Assembly: GCA_021796385.1 (NCBI GenBank)
Contig: JAJYXQ010000033.1
Coordinates: 62,001-126,000 of the forward strand
Length of the DNA stretch: 64,000 nucleotides
Source: Thermoplasmata archaeon
Lineage (GTDB): Archaea > Thermoplasmatota > Thermoplasmata > Lutacidiplasmatales > UBA184
Reading direction: 5' to 3'
The translations under genes and the position numbers were made by a program. The notes under the pieces are model-generated. The model saw nothing but the letters and a program-made list of their open reading frames with translations. It had not been told where the DNA came from and did not search any database. Each line of letters starts with the position of its first letter. The first letter of the stretch is position 1. Shown piece after piece: positions 41,221-49,730 of this stretch.

Positions 41221-41925
41221 ATGCGGGCAGGGATCCTTGTCTTGGGGCTGGTGCTGGCGGTCGTGGGCGGTGCACTCGTGCTCTCGCCCATCAACGAGAC
41301 GAAGAGCTATGACATCCACGGTCCGCAGAACCCGGCCCCCCCGATCGGGCAGAGCTATCCGTTCGCCATCGGGGATACGATCCTGTACAACGTGAGCTGG
41401 ACGGGGGGTTCGAACTCAACCTCGATCCTCGCCTACGACTGCGGGACGAATGCCCATTGTACGGGCAACCTCACGCTTGTGGCGGCCGAGAGCGGTATCG
41501 CGGGGGCCTATACCGTCGGTATCGCCCCGGGGCATTATCTTCTCCTGAACTCGACGGCCGAGGTCAACGTGACGGTCGTCATCATGTTCGCCGGCAGCTA
41601 TGGGCTCCTCGGGTTGCCTCCCTTCGTGATCGGGATCGGCCTCATCGCCTACGGGTGGATGACGTACCCCGGAGGCCGCCGGGCTCCAAGGCCCGCCTCG
41701 CGTCGGCAGGACGCCTACCTCGCCGCGATGACGGTGCTCCTCATCATCCTCGGCATGGTCGCAGGGTACATGTTCACCCTCGGCCCATTGAACTCTTGGG
41801 GGACGGAGAGCGCCTTCGGCCTCGCACTAGCGGCGGGCATGATCGATCTCGGTCTTATCTTCCACATATTGGACGTGGCCTATCGCGACGAGTCCCTCGA
41901 GATCCGTCGCAAGCTCTTCGAGTGA
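41221..41925 (+). CDS. Membrane protein, last gene of the cytochrome b cluster
   Basis: 234 residues, 1 nt after the previous stop. N-terminal helix (GILVLGLVLAVVGGALVLSP), an external domain of about 100 residues with NxS/T sites and one Cys pair (CGTNAHC), then four helices in pairs (GLPPFVIGIGLIAYGW; MTVLLIILGMVAGYMFTLG; GLALAAGMIDLGLIFHIL). Short basic C-terminus. It might be an accessory subunit. No cofactor motif. Confidence 0.6.
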   Translation: MRAGILVLGLVLAVVGGALVLSPINETKSYDIHGPQNPAPPIGQSYPFAIGDTILYNVSWTGGSNSTSILAYDCGTNAHCTGNLTLVAAESGIAGAYTVGIAPGHYLLLNSTAEVNVTVVIMFAGSYGLLGLPPFVIGIGLIAYGWMTYPGGRRAPRPASRRQDAYLAAMTVLLIILGMVAGYMFTLGPLNSWGTESAFGLALAAGMIDLGLIFHILDVAYRDESLEIRRKLFE

Positions 41926-42043
41926 GCATCCGTGCACCCTCCCAGGGGTGGCCGTCCGGCGCGTTGAAGGCCGGGAAGGATCTACTCACCGGGCGGATCA
42001 GTCCTTGGCGGCCCGGATTCCAGTGGTGCCGATCCCCGCCGGT

Positions 42044-45000
42044 TCACGGGGAAGGAGGTGGGAAGTACGGAGGCGGGCCGGCTTCGATGGGGGGCTGGGG
42101 AGGGACCTTGTTCCGACGCCGACGCAGGCTCCGGAACAGGAACACCGCGGCGACGAGCACCAGAATGCCGGCAGCCACGATACCCCAGAAGAGCGGCGTC
42201 TCATAGACCGGGGGAGCATAGGAGATCGATGAGGGCGCGACCGTGATCGTGGCCGGGGCCGCCGCCATGGTCTGCCCGTTCAAGGTGGCGTTGAGGTACA
42301 CGAGCGCTGTCCCTACGTCGATACCGGCGGAGAACGTCACTTCGGGAGAAGTAGTGTTGTTGAGGTATCCTTCGTTCCCCCGGACCGACCAAGAGTACCG
42401 CAGGGACGTTCCGCAGGGGACGTTCCCGCAGGCGACCGTGGAACGAAGGTCGACCCACTGACCCGGCACGAGCGCAAATCGTATCGGGGAGATCTGGACG
42501 GAAGAGAGCTGCGGAACGGTCACGAAGATCATGGGTGGTGGCTGGGCCGCCACGGTCACCCCGTCGAGGGTCACGTTGAGGTAGATGCTCACCGTACCCG
42601 GAGTCAGACCGGCGGTGAATAGCGCCGAGCCGTTGCCAACGGGTTGGATCCGTCCGAGGGTGTTGCTGAGCGTCCAATTGTACGTGGCGCCCCCCGGGCA
42701 TGGACCGGGAGTGCATCCGAGCGTGGTGTTGAACCACTGCGTCGACCCCACTGCGACGTACACGGCGAACGGTACCGCGGTCACCGTGGTCAGGATCGGA
42801 CCGTTCCCTGGGATGACGTCGAGCGTGATGTTCGTGGAGCGGGCCTGCGTGCCGAAACTGTCGTTGACCTCGACGAACGCATGGAACACCCCGGGCGTAG
42901 CATAGGTGTGCGTAGGGTCCTCGAGCGTGCTGGTCCCTCCATCCCCGAAGCTCCAATGGAACTGGGAGTAGTTCCCCGATCCCCCAATGGGATGGGCGAC
43001 GAACCCAACGACCAAGGGGGTCCGGCCCGAGGTCACGTTGGCCGTGGCCGTTACCGAAAGGGGCGGGGTCGCCGAGATAACGAGGACACGGGATGTCGTT
43101 CGGAGCCCGTCGCTGTCGGTGACCGTGAGGTTGACGGGATACGTTCCCGGCGTGGTGAAGGTGAACGGGGTCGAGGGGCCGGGAATGAACGTGCCATTTC
43201 CCAGGGACCAGAGGTAGCCAGGATAGACTCCCGAGCCTCCCGAGACCTGGGAGGAGAAGGAGGCCGAAAGGGGTGCCACCCCGCCGGTGCGGTTTGCGGA
43301 CACGTTGACGCGGAGGGGAGGGAGAGGGGTGTCGAGATAGGTAAGCGTCCCCGAGACCTGGTCGCTGACGAAGCTCAAGCTGGCGTTCCCATCGGTTGCC
43401 ACCCCATCGGGCTGGTCTCCGACCGAAAGGTTCCCTAGGAGGGTCTGGTTCGGCGCGGACAGGACCGAAACCGAGTTGGATGCGCCCCCGGCGATGTAGA
43501 GGTCCTGCGTGGCCCGGTCGAGGGCAATGGCACCGGGGAACCCTCCCACGGGGATCGACCCGACGGGTCGGAACGCGCTATCGGAGAGCACTGTGACGTT
43601 GCCCGCGCCGGCGTTGGTCACGAAGATGCGGCCCAAGGTGCTGTCGCAAGCGACGCCCGTCGGCGATGCGCCCACCGGGATTTCCCGATAGATCGTGGTG
43701 CCCCGGGGGTCGAGCACGGTCACGTTGTTGGTCGAACTGACGGCGACGAAGAGGAGCCCATCCCCGGGATCGTAGCATATCCCCATGGGGCCGCCGGGAA
43801 CGCGCCCAGAGCCGTTCAGGAGGTCCGTGGTCGTGTTAAGGGCGGTCACATTGTCCGAGTTGACATCGGCGATGAAGAGGCGCTGGTCCTGCGGGTCGTA
43901 GGCCATCGCTCCGGGCGAACCGCTCACCGGGATCGTCGCCGTCACAAAATTGGTTCGGGGGTCGATCTGGGAGACCGCATTGGACCCGCTATCGCTGACG
44001 TAGATATCCCCTGAAGCCCCGGCCACGGCGATGGACTGGGGGCTGCTTCCCACCGGGACCCTTCCGATCACCGAGGCGTTCTGGGCCGAGACGACCCACA
44101 CCACATTGGCGGCGGTATCCGCCACGTAGAGGTTTCCCGTGTTCGGGTCGAAGGTGGCCCCGGTGGGGAGCGAATTGACGGGCAAGGTTTCGAGCGCGTC
44201 GCCGGCCGATCCCGACAGCACGGTGAGCGAGGTCCCCGAGACGTTTCCCACGTAGACTTCGGCGTTCTCCGGATCAAAGCTGATGTTCCCGGGAGTTCCT
44301 CCGATGGTGATGGTGCCGACCGTGGTCCCCGTCACACCGGACAGCACGTAGATGGCCCTTGCGAGCGCGCAGCTGACGAACACGGCGCCATCGCTCGTGT
44401 CGACGGCCAGGGAAACCGGGTCCGAACCGACGGGGAGGTCCAGGGTCACTTGCCCGGTCGTCGGGGAGACGATCGAGAGGTTCGAGGACCGGGCGTTCGC
44501 CGCATAGAGGTCGCCGTCTTCGCCGTCATAGGCGAGGCTCACGGGCCCCGACCCAACCGGGATGCTCCGGAAGGGACGGACCGATGCGGAAGAGACCTCG
44601 GTGAGGTTGTCGGAGAGGTAGTTTGCCACGAATATCTCCCGGAGCGGGGCATCCACCGCGAGGGCGTCCGGGCCGGACCCCACCGGGATGCTCCCCAGAA
44701 TCTTGTCGGTTGCTCCGGAGATCAGGCTCAGGTTCGCCGATCCGTAGTTTGCGACCACGATGTCCCCGCTCGCGGGATCGAAGGCCAGGGCATCCGGTTC
44801 GGAGCCCACGGACACGTTCGCCACGGCCCGGAGCGGTGTTCCGGCGAGTACGGTCACGGTTCCCGTTCCCCGTCCGGTGACGTAAACGTGACCGGTGACG
44901 GGATCAAGGGTGACGGCGGTAGGGGAATAGGGAAAGGTGATGGAGTACCGCACGATGTTCGCCGGTCCGGACAGAACGTCGAGGGCATCCGAGGTCGGGT

Positions 45001-46270
45001 CGACGACCAGGACCTCCCCGGTCAGGGGGTCGGCAACCGATTCTGAGGGGGCTTGGAAGCCCGGGACCCGGGCGAGAACCGTGTTCGGTAAAGTTCGGGG
45101 GAGGGTGCTATTGCTCGTTAGGATGGAGATGACATTGGCGGAATAGTCCGCGACATAGACCGCCCCGTCGTTGTTGTTGACCCCGAGCCCCTCAGGGCCA
45201 AGGCCCACCGAGATGTTCGCAAGGACCGTTCGGGTGGTACCGTTGATCACGGTGACGTTGTTGGCGGCATGGTCGCTGACGTAGAGGTCCCCCGAGAGCG
45301 GGTTGAACGCCACGTCCCAGGGAGTTCGTCCCACGGGGATCGTCCCGATGATACTTGCCGAGGCGGGAGCGATGACCGTGACATTGTTCGATGACGAATC
45401 AGTGACGAAGAGCTCGTTCAGGATCGGGTCGTAGCTGACGGCGGTCGGCCCTCCGGGGACGGGGATCGAGCCCGTGACAGTGTTGGTGGTCGTGTTGATG
45501 ATGGAGAGGTTATTGGAGACGAAGTTCGCCACGTAGATGTCCCGGTCCGAGGGATCGAATATCCCTCCCTCCGGTCGCGACCCCGTTGCGATCGAGGCGA
45601 TGATCTGGTGAGTGCTTCCGGAGATGACGGAGATGTTTCCGGAGACGTCGTTCGTCACGTACACGTTTCCCGAGACGGGATCGATGATGGGGTCGTACGG
45701 ATCGCCCCCGGCTCCCACGCTTGCGACGACCCGGTTCGTGAAGGTGGAGACGATGGAGACGTTGTTCGAGGCACCGTTGGTCACGAAGAGCTCCTGATCG
45801 ACCGGGTCGTACCCCGCCTCGTTCGGGGTGACCCCGACATCGAGGTTGGTGACGACGGAGTTCGTCACAGCGGAAATCACCAAGACCGAGTCTTCTGGCG
45901 GAAAGGGAGAGATCGTGGTGCAGGGCACATAGACATCATCGCTCGAATTGGCAAAAGCGACGGCGGTCGGTTCCATACAGTTGTAGGTGTTGTTGAGGTT
46001 GCCCGGGACGAAGCTTCCGCTTTGGAGACGCAGGGTGCCGTTCACGGACGCGGTGACGGCACGTCCATTCGACTTCGGGTGCCTGAGCGGGCCATGGGAG
46101 GACACCGTGGTCGAAGGGATCACCAAGGGTGCGGTAGCGTGGGAGGCAAGACCGCTGCTCACGCCTGCTCCGACATTCAGCGGAGCCGATAGAGCGAGGA
46201 GGACCAAGGACAGGAGCACAAGCTTCGGAGCGCTGCCGATGTGGCGGAACGGGCTCCCTGCCCTATCCAT
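42044..46270 (-). CDS. Giant surface protein: 21-blade YVTN/YncE-like propeller, PKD domains, anchor
   Basis: 1408 residues from the ATG at 46270. Signal peptide (KLVLLSLVLLALSAPLNVGAG), then about 21 repeats of roughly 42 residues with the signature DxxxxxLYVxNxxxNNVSVI and SIPVGxxPxxVAYDP (nt about 46000-43330). Twenty-one blades would make three seven-bladed propellers. Two PKD domains follow (VNLTVTDSDGLRTTSR; FHWSFGDGGTSTLEDPTHTY), two Ig-like segments, a membrane helix (LFWGIVAAGILVLVAAVFLF), a basic stop RSLRRRRNK and a Pro-rich end. NxS/T sites are frequent. Probably an S-layer-associated or adhesion protein. An alternative upstream start to 46606 includes Arg-rich sequence and is rejected. 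Confidence 0.85.
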   Translation of the reverse strand: MDRAGSPFRHIGSAPKLVLLSLVLLALSAPLNVGAGVSSGLASHATAPLVIPSTTVSSHGPLRHPKSNGRAVTASVNGTLRLQSGSFVPGNLNNTYNCMEPTAVAFANSSDDVYVPCTTISPFPPEDSVLVISAVTNSVVTNLDVGVTPNEAGYDPVDQELFVTNGASNNVSIVSTFTNRVVASVGAGGDPYDPIIDPVSGNVYVTNDVSGNISVISGSTHQIIASIATGSRPEGGIFDPSDRDIYVANFVSNNLSIINTTTNTVTGSIPVPGGPTAVSYDPILNELFVTDSSSNNVTVIAPASASIIGTIPVGRTPWDVAFNPLSGDLYVSDHAANNVTVINGTTRTVLANISVGLGPEGLGVNNNDGAVYVADYSANVISILTSNSTLPRTLPNTVLARVPGFQAPSESVADPLTGEVLVVDPTSDALDVLSGPANIVRYSITFPYSPTAVTLDPVTGHVYVTGRGTGTVTVLAGTPLRAVANVSVGSEPDALAFDPASGDIVVANYGSANLSLISGATDKILGSIPVGSGPDALAVDAPLREIFVANYLSDNLTEVSSASVRPFRSIPVGSGPVSLAYDGEDGDLYAANARSSNLSIVSPTTGQVTLDLPVGSDPVSLAVDTSDGAVFVSCALARAIYVLSGVTGTTVGTITIGGTPGNISFDPENAEVYVGNVSGTSLTVLSGSAGDALETLPVNSLPTGATFDPNTGNLYVADTAANVVWVVSAQNASVIGRVPVGSSPQSIAVAGASGDIYVSDSGSNAVSQIDPRTNFVTATIPVSGSPGAMAYDPQDQRLFIADVNSDNVTALNTTTDLLNGSGRVPGGPMGICYDPGDGLLFVAVSSTNNVTVLDPRGTTIYREIPVGASPTGVACDSTLGRIFVTNAGAGNVTVLSDSAFRPVGSIPVGGFPGAIALDRATQDLYIAGGASNSVSVLSAPNQTLLGNLSVGDQPDGVATDGNASLSFVSDQVSGTLTYLDTPLPPLRVNVSANRTGGVAPLSASFSSQVSGGSGVYPGYLWSLGNGTFIPGPSTPFTFTTPGTYPVNLTVTDSDGLRTTSRVLVISATPPLSVTATANVTSGRTPLVVGFVAHPIGGSGNYSQFHWSFGDGGTSTLEDPTHTYATPGVFHAFVEVNDSFGTQARSTNITLDVIPGNGPILTTVTAVPFAVYVAVGSTQWFNTTLGCTPGPCPGGATYNWTLSNTLGRIQPVGNGSALFTAGLTPGTVSIYLNVTLDGVTVAAQPPPMIFVTVPQLSSVQISPIRFALVPGQWVDLRSTVACGNVPCGTSLRYSWSVRGNEGYLNNTTSPEVTFSAGIDVGTALVYLNATLNGQTMAAAPATITVAPSSISYAPPVYETPLFWGIVAAGILVLVAAVFLFRSLRRRRNKVPPQPPIEAGPPPYFPPPSP

Positions 46271-46295
46271 GCACACGAGAGAGCGGGCTGTGGGG

Positions 46296-46305
46296 AAAAG
46301 CTTAC
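46296..46305 (-). promoter_or_regulatory. TATA-like box of the propeller gene
   Basis: On the minus strand the sequence reads gtaagctttt, centred about 30 nt before the ATG at 46270. It supports that start. Confidence 0.4.
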
Positions 46306-46464
46306 CGCCCGATCCCGCGCACAATGTCGTGCGAGGGGTGGCCATCTTCGGTGGAGTCGATATCCTCTTCGGGTGACATAAGCAGATTGTGGTCGCATAG
46401 CGAAGGACCGTCGCACCGACCGAGGGTCCATTGCCTTTTTGTGGTCCATAGCCTAGGGGAGACC

Positions 46465-46566
46465 ATGCACGAAGAGGGCGAGGGAGGACAGGAGGCCGAG
46501 CGGGGTCGAACCTCTCGGCCAACGATCCAATCTCCGGTCGTCCTGTGCAAAGTGGGGTGGGGATGA
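46465..46566 (+). CDS. Possible 33-codon upstream ORF
   Basis: ATG at 46465 lies about 27 nt after a ctttttgtgg box and opens 33 codons (MHEEGEGGQE start). They end in TGA overlapping the next gene's ATG at 46563 (ATGA). The arms ggccgag and ctcggcc (46494-46521) form an inverted repeat inside it. It could be a small coupled peptide or just a leader. Confidence 0.25.
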   Translation: MHEEGEGGQEAERGRTSRPTIQSPVVLCKVGWG

Positions 46567-47231
46567 TGGCCAGTCCGACCCAATGCCCGTACTGTGGCCA
46601 ATTCATCCGGCCCGGGTCCTCCCAGTGTGGTTACTGTGGTCAGTTCTTGGGCCCCCAGTTCGAAGGACCCTCCCAAGGATACCCAAGCCCCGGGGCGGGA
46701 TATCCCCCCCAGTACGGTTACGCCCCCGGACCCGGTCCGTACGCCGGCTATCCCCCGGCCCAAGGAGGTGCTCCACCAGGGTACGGTTCTCCGGGCCCCT
46801 CCCCTCCTGCCAAGAAGAAGAGCCGATGGGTCGTCGGGGTGGTGCTTGCCGTGGTGGTCGTGGTCGTCCTCATGGTCGTGCTCTTGGCGGTCCCCTTTTC
46901 GAAGGGCTCGGCCACCCAGAACATCTCCTGCTATACCGCGGGTTCCTCCGGGAGCCCCTTGTATTACAATCAGACCCTCTCATCGGGTACTGTCACCGTG
47001 AGCTGGACCTCGAGCGGTGCCAAGGCCGTGGTCGTGATCGGGGAAGGCTACGGATCTTCAGCGGTGGTGGTCTACCAAAGTGCGAGCGCGTCCAATCCTT
47101 CGGGCTGGACGACTTCGGGATCCGGGACCTTCTCGAGCCCGGGGAACAACTTCGTGGCCGCGTGCGTGGCCGATACCACCGTCTCGACGACGGTCAGCAT
47201 CACGTTCTCGACCTCAGGCCCCTTGCTCTAG
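46563..47231 (+). CDS. Zinc ribbon - Pro/Tyr/Gly-rich linker - membrane helix - extracellular domain
   Basis: 222 residues from the ATG at 46563 (a GTG at 46545 would add six). N-terminal cytosolic zinc ribbon CPYCGQFI to CGYCGQFL, a linker of PGPGPYAGYPPAQGG type, a basic stretch KKKSR, and one long membrane helix (WVVGVVLAVVVVVVLMVVLLAVPF). A Ser/Gly/Thr-rich beta domain of about 100 residues outside contains two cysteines. It is the same arrangement as the S53 peptidase tail but in the opposite order. Function unknown; the divergent partner is the giant propeller protein. Confidence 0.7.
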   Translation: MMASPTQCPYCGQFIRPGSSQCGYCGQFLGPQFEGPSQGYPSPGAGYPPQYGYAPGPGPYAGYPPAQGGAPPGYGSPGPSPPAKKKSRWVVGVVLAVVVVVVLMVVLLAVPFSKGSATQNISCYTAGSSGSPLYYNQTLSSGTVTVSWTSSGAKAVVVIGEGYGSSAVVVYQSASASNPSGWTTSGSGTFSSPGNNFVAACVADTTVSTTVSITFSTSGPLL

Positions 47232-47313
47232 CGAACGAAGGGGGAGCCCGACTCCCTCCGCGCTTCACCGCGGGTGGCATCCGGGTGCGGAGAACGAACG
47301 GTCGGGCGACAAT

Positions 47314-47323
47314 GCAATATAGG
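47314..47323 (+). promoter_or_regulatory. TATA-like box of ctaB
   Basis: gcaatatagg lies about 30 nt before the ATG at 47349, marking that ATG rather than the longer upstream frame as start. Confidence 0.5.
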
Positions 47324-47348
47324 CTCCCCGGGTCCTCACCGGTGGACC

Positions 47349-48233
47349 ATGGCCAGGATCGGAGACTTCCTCACCCTCACCAAACCCGGCATCACGCTTT
47401 TCATCGTGATGGTGGCGGTGGCCGGCTTCTTCACCGTGAGCCCCTATCCGCCGAACCTGCGGTCGCTGGCCATCCTGGCCGTGGTCGGAGCGCTCGGCTC
47501 GGCCGGATCGGCGGCACTCAACCATTTCTTCGACCGGGACATCGACCGGAAGATGCACCGGACGAGCGACCGCCCCATCCCCATGGACAATCTCATGCCC
47601 GCGCAAGCGCTTCTCTTCGGGGTCGGGCTCATTGCGCTCTCCCTGATCGGGGCGTTCTTTCTCCTGAACACGGTGGTCATGCTCGCCATCGCATCGGGCG
47701 TGGCCGTCTATGTTGGCCTCTACACGCTATGGCTCAAACGAAAGACGCCTTGGGGCACGGTCCTCGGTGGCTATGCTGGAAGCGCGGCGGTGCTTGGAGG
47801 GGGAGCGGCGGTCGCCGGAACCCTTCCTCTCCCCGTGATCTTGCTGGCCGTGATCGTCTTTCTCTGGACCCCGCCGCACTTCTGGTCCTTGGCGATCGCG
47901 CTCTCTTCCGACTTCGGGAGAGCGGACCTCCCCGCTTTACCAGACCGCCGGGGGTTGAAGGACTCTGCCCGGACGGTGGCGGTTTCGGCCGCTCTCTTGC
48001 TCCCCCCGACCGTGGCCTTTGCGCTCCTAGGAGCAACGTACTTTCCGTTCCTCCTTATCGGAACGGTGGCGGGAGTGGGATTCTTCCTCGCAACGGCCCG
48101 GACCATGGCGGACACCTCACGGCCCGTCGCCATGCGTGCCTTCATCGCCTCCGGGATCTACCTCATGGCAATCTCCGGGGCGATGGTGGTCAACTGGCTG
48201 GTGGTCTCGTTCCACGGTCTCACTTGGGTGTAA
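47349..48233 (+). CDS. ctaB: Heme o synthase (protoheme IX farnesyltransferase)
   Basis: 294 residues, UbiA superfamily, about nine helices. N-terminal LTKPGITLFIVMVAVAGFF is followed by the first prenyl-diphosphate motif NHFFDRDIDRKMHRTSDRP. YTLWLKRKTPWGTVLGGYAG and the second Asp-containing loop region LWTPPHFWSLAI are characteristic of CtaB/COX10 rather than of lipid-prenylating UbiA enzymes. It makes heme o for heme-copper oxidases, implying an oxidase elsewhere in the genome. Leaderless start. It is convergent with the RnfD-like gene. Confidence 0.9.
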   Translation: MARIGDFLTLTKPGITLFIVMVAVAGFFTVSPYPPNLRSLAILAVVGALGSAGSAALNHFFDRDIDRKMHRTSDRPIPMDNLMPAQALLFGVGLIALSLIGAFFLLNTVVMLAIASGVAVYVGLYTLWLKRKTPWGTVLGGYAGSAAVLGGGAAVAGTLPLPVILLAVIVFLWTPPHFWSLAIALSSDFGRADLPALPDRRGLKDSARTVAVSAALLLPPTVAFALLGATYFPFLLIGTVAGVGFFLATARTMADTSRPVAMRAFIASGIYLMAISGAMVVNWLVVSFHGLTWV

Positions 48234-48386
48234 ACCCCAACGCGACGGGCTGCTGCCCGGAATGCTCCGATCCGTGGTCTCATGACTCCGGGGTTGGAGG
48301 GGTGCCCAGTCATAGGTTGAGGGTCGTACTTGTGCTTCTGGGGGGACGCGACGACGTGGCCGGGCGTTAGGCGCGTAGCTCCCCGC

Positions 48387-49661
48387 TCATCCCGCAGGGG
48401 ACGCGGGGTGCAGGGAATAACGGGGGTCGGGTCGGCCTTGCTGGTAGTACGAGAGCACCGCTCCGACGTACCGCGGCTCTTCGGCGGCCTTCTTCCTCGC
48501 CACCGGTCCGCGTGGGGAACGCCGCAGGAAGACCGCATAGAGGTTGCCGACGAAGAGGGCCAGGAAAGGGGCGACCGCACTCAAGGGCTGCCACCCGGGC
48601 AGTTCGTTGATGATGAGCGGGAGGAAGACCGCCGACACGGCGACGAGGATCGAGAAGATGATGATCTGCCGGTGGCCCCCGGGCGATGTCCTCGGCTCAG
48701 GGACCATGAAGAGACCGTAGAAGAGGATGTAAGGAGAGAGGATGACATTCACGAATGCGTACTCGGTGAGCAGCGGAACCCGCCCGAATGCCAGAGGAGC
48801 GATCAGGGACAGCGGGATCTCGATCAAGAAGAAGTAGAACGGGATCCTCCAAGCGCCGCGCTGGCGAAGGATGAGGAGGAGGCCGAAGGCGACCATGAGG
48901 TACTCTGGCCATGTGAGCGGGATGCCGACGTTCCACGGGACCGTCATCGCATTGCCCCAGAGGAGGTATGCGATCGTGAGCCCCACCGCGGTGGGGTTGA
49001 GCCACGGTCGGCCGTTCTGGCGGAAGATGTGCCGGATCAGCACGGTGGCCAACGTGACGGCGGCAAGCTCGATGGTGAAGGCAGGAGGTTCGAGCAGGAC
49101 ACCAAGGAACATGGCCATGGCGAGCGATGCATCGGGGATGCGCAACCGCTTGAACCGGGTCGCCTGGGCGACCAGGTCGGAAACGACCGCCAGGGCTGCG
49201 ATGCCGAGGATGGCCCCCGTGCTCGACGCCGATCCGAATCCCCCGAGGACGTAGATGAGGATGCCAAGGAAGATCCATACGAGCCGCACGGGCGGGACGT
49301 ACGAGAGGAACCGCCGGTACGCCTTTTGGAGCTTGCCCGGTGGCTTGCGCGGGGCCGTCGGCTTCGCCAGGGATGGTCGGGACGCTTTCGGTGCCCCTCC
49401 TGAGATGATCGGGCCACCTTGCATCATCCCCTGGGCCCAGACGACAAGGCAGTTCCAGCAGTGTCCCTGGGGATCCAAGGGAGAAAGGCACCACGGGCAC
49501 CGAGGCGTATGGACCCCGGGATGGGTCGGGGGGGGAGGCAGCGCCTCGATCGCCGCGGCGGTGGTACGCTCCCAGACCACTTGGCAAGTGAAGCAGATGA
49601 GGGTGGACGTCAGGGCGCCGCCACACTGGGGGCAGTACTGGAGTTCCTCTTGGGCGCTCAT
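48387..49661 (-). CDS. RnfD/NqrB-like membrane protein with two N-terminal zinc ribbons
   Basis: 424 residues. Residues 1-80 hold two zinc ribbons: CPQCG with CFTC, then CPWC with CWNC. A basic Pro-rich linker leads to about eight helices similar to RnfD/NqrB: RIPDASLAMAMFLGVLLEPP, then RQNGRPWLNPTAVGLTIAYL and FVNVILSPYILFYGLFMVPEP. In Rnf and Nqr complexes these subunits carry covalent FMN on an SGAT-type Thr; I do not see a clear copy of that motif. No other Rnf gene is near. A solitary flavin-binding or electron-transfer membrane protein with a cytosolic zinc module is the best description. Confidence 0.7.
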   Translation of the reverse strand: MSAQEELQYCPQCGGALTSTLICFTCQVVWERTTAAAIEALPPPPTHPGVHTPRCPWCLSPLDPQGHCWNCLVVWAQGMMQGGPIISGGAPKASRPSLAKPTAPRKPPGKLQKAYRRFLSYVPPVRLVWIFLGILIYVLGGFGSASSTGAILGIAALAVVSDLVAQATRFKRLRIPDASLAMAMFLGVLLEPPAFTIELAAVTLATVLIRHIFRQNGRPWLNPTAVGLTIAYLLWGNAMTVPWNVGIPLTWPEYLMVAFGLLLILRQRGAWRIPFYFFLIEIPLSLIAPLAFGRVPLLTEYAFVNVILSPYILFYGLFMVPEPRTSPGGHRQIIIFSILVAVSAVFLPLIINELPGWQPLSAVAPFLALFVGNLYAVFLRRSPRGPVARKKAAEEPRYVGAVLSYYQQGRPDPRYSLHPASPAG

Positions 49662-49730
49662 GCTAACACAGGGTCGCTTGAGACGTAGAGGACCGATCTA
49701 CCAAAGGTTCGGGTTAGCAATCCGGACACC

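Noticed and set aside
44450-45046. Plus-strand frames inside the propeller gene
   Set aside because: Shadow frames caused by repeat codons; no start signals or motifs.
46302-46450. Minus-strand 54-codon frame upstream of the propeller gene ending in HDIVRGIGR
   Set aside because: Overlaps the promoter of the propeller gene, has no box at the right distance for most of its starts, and the sequence shows no domain.
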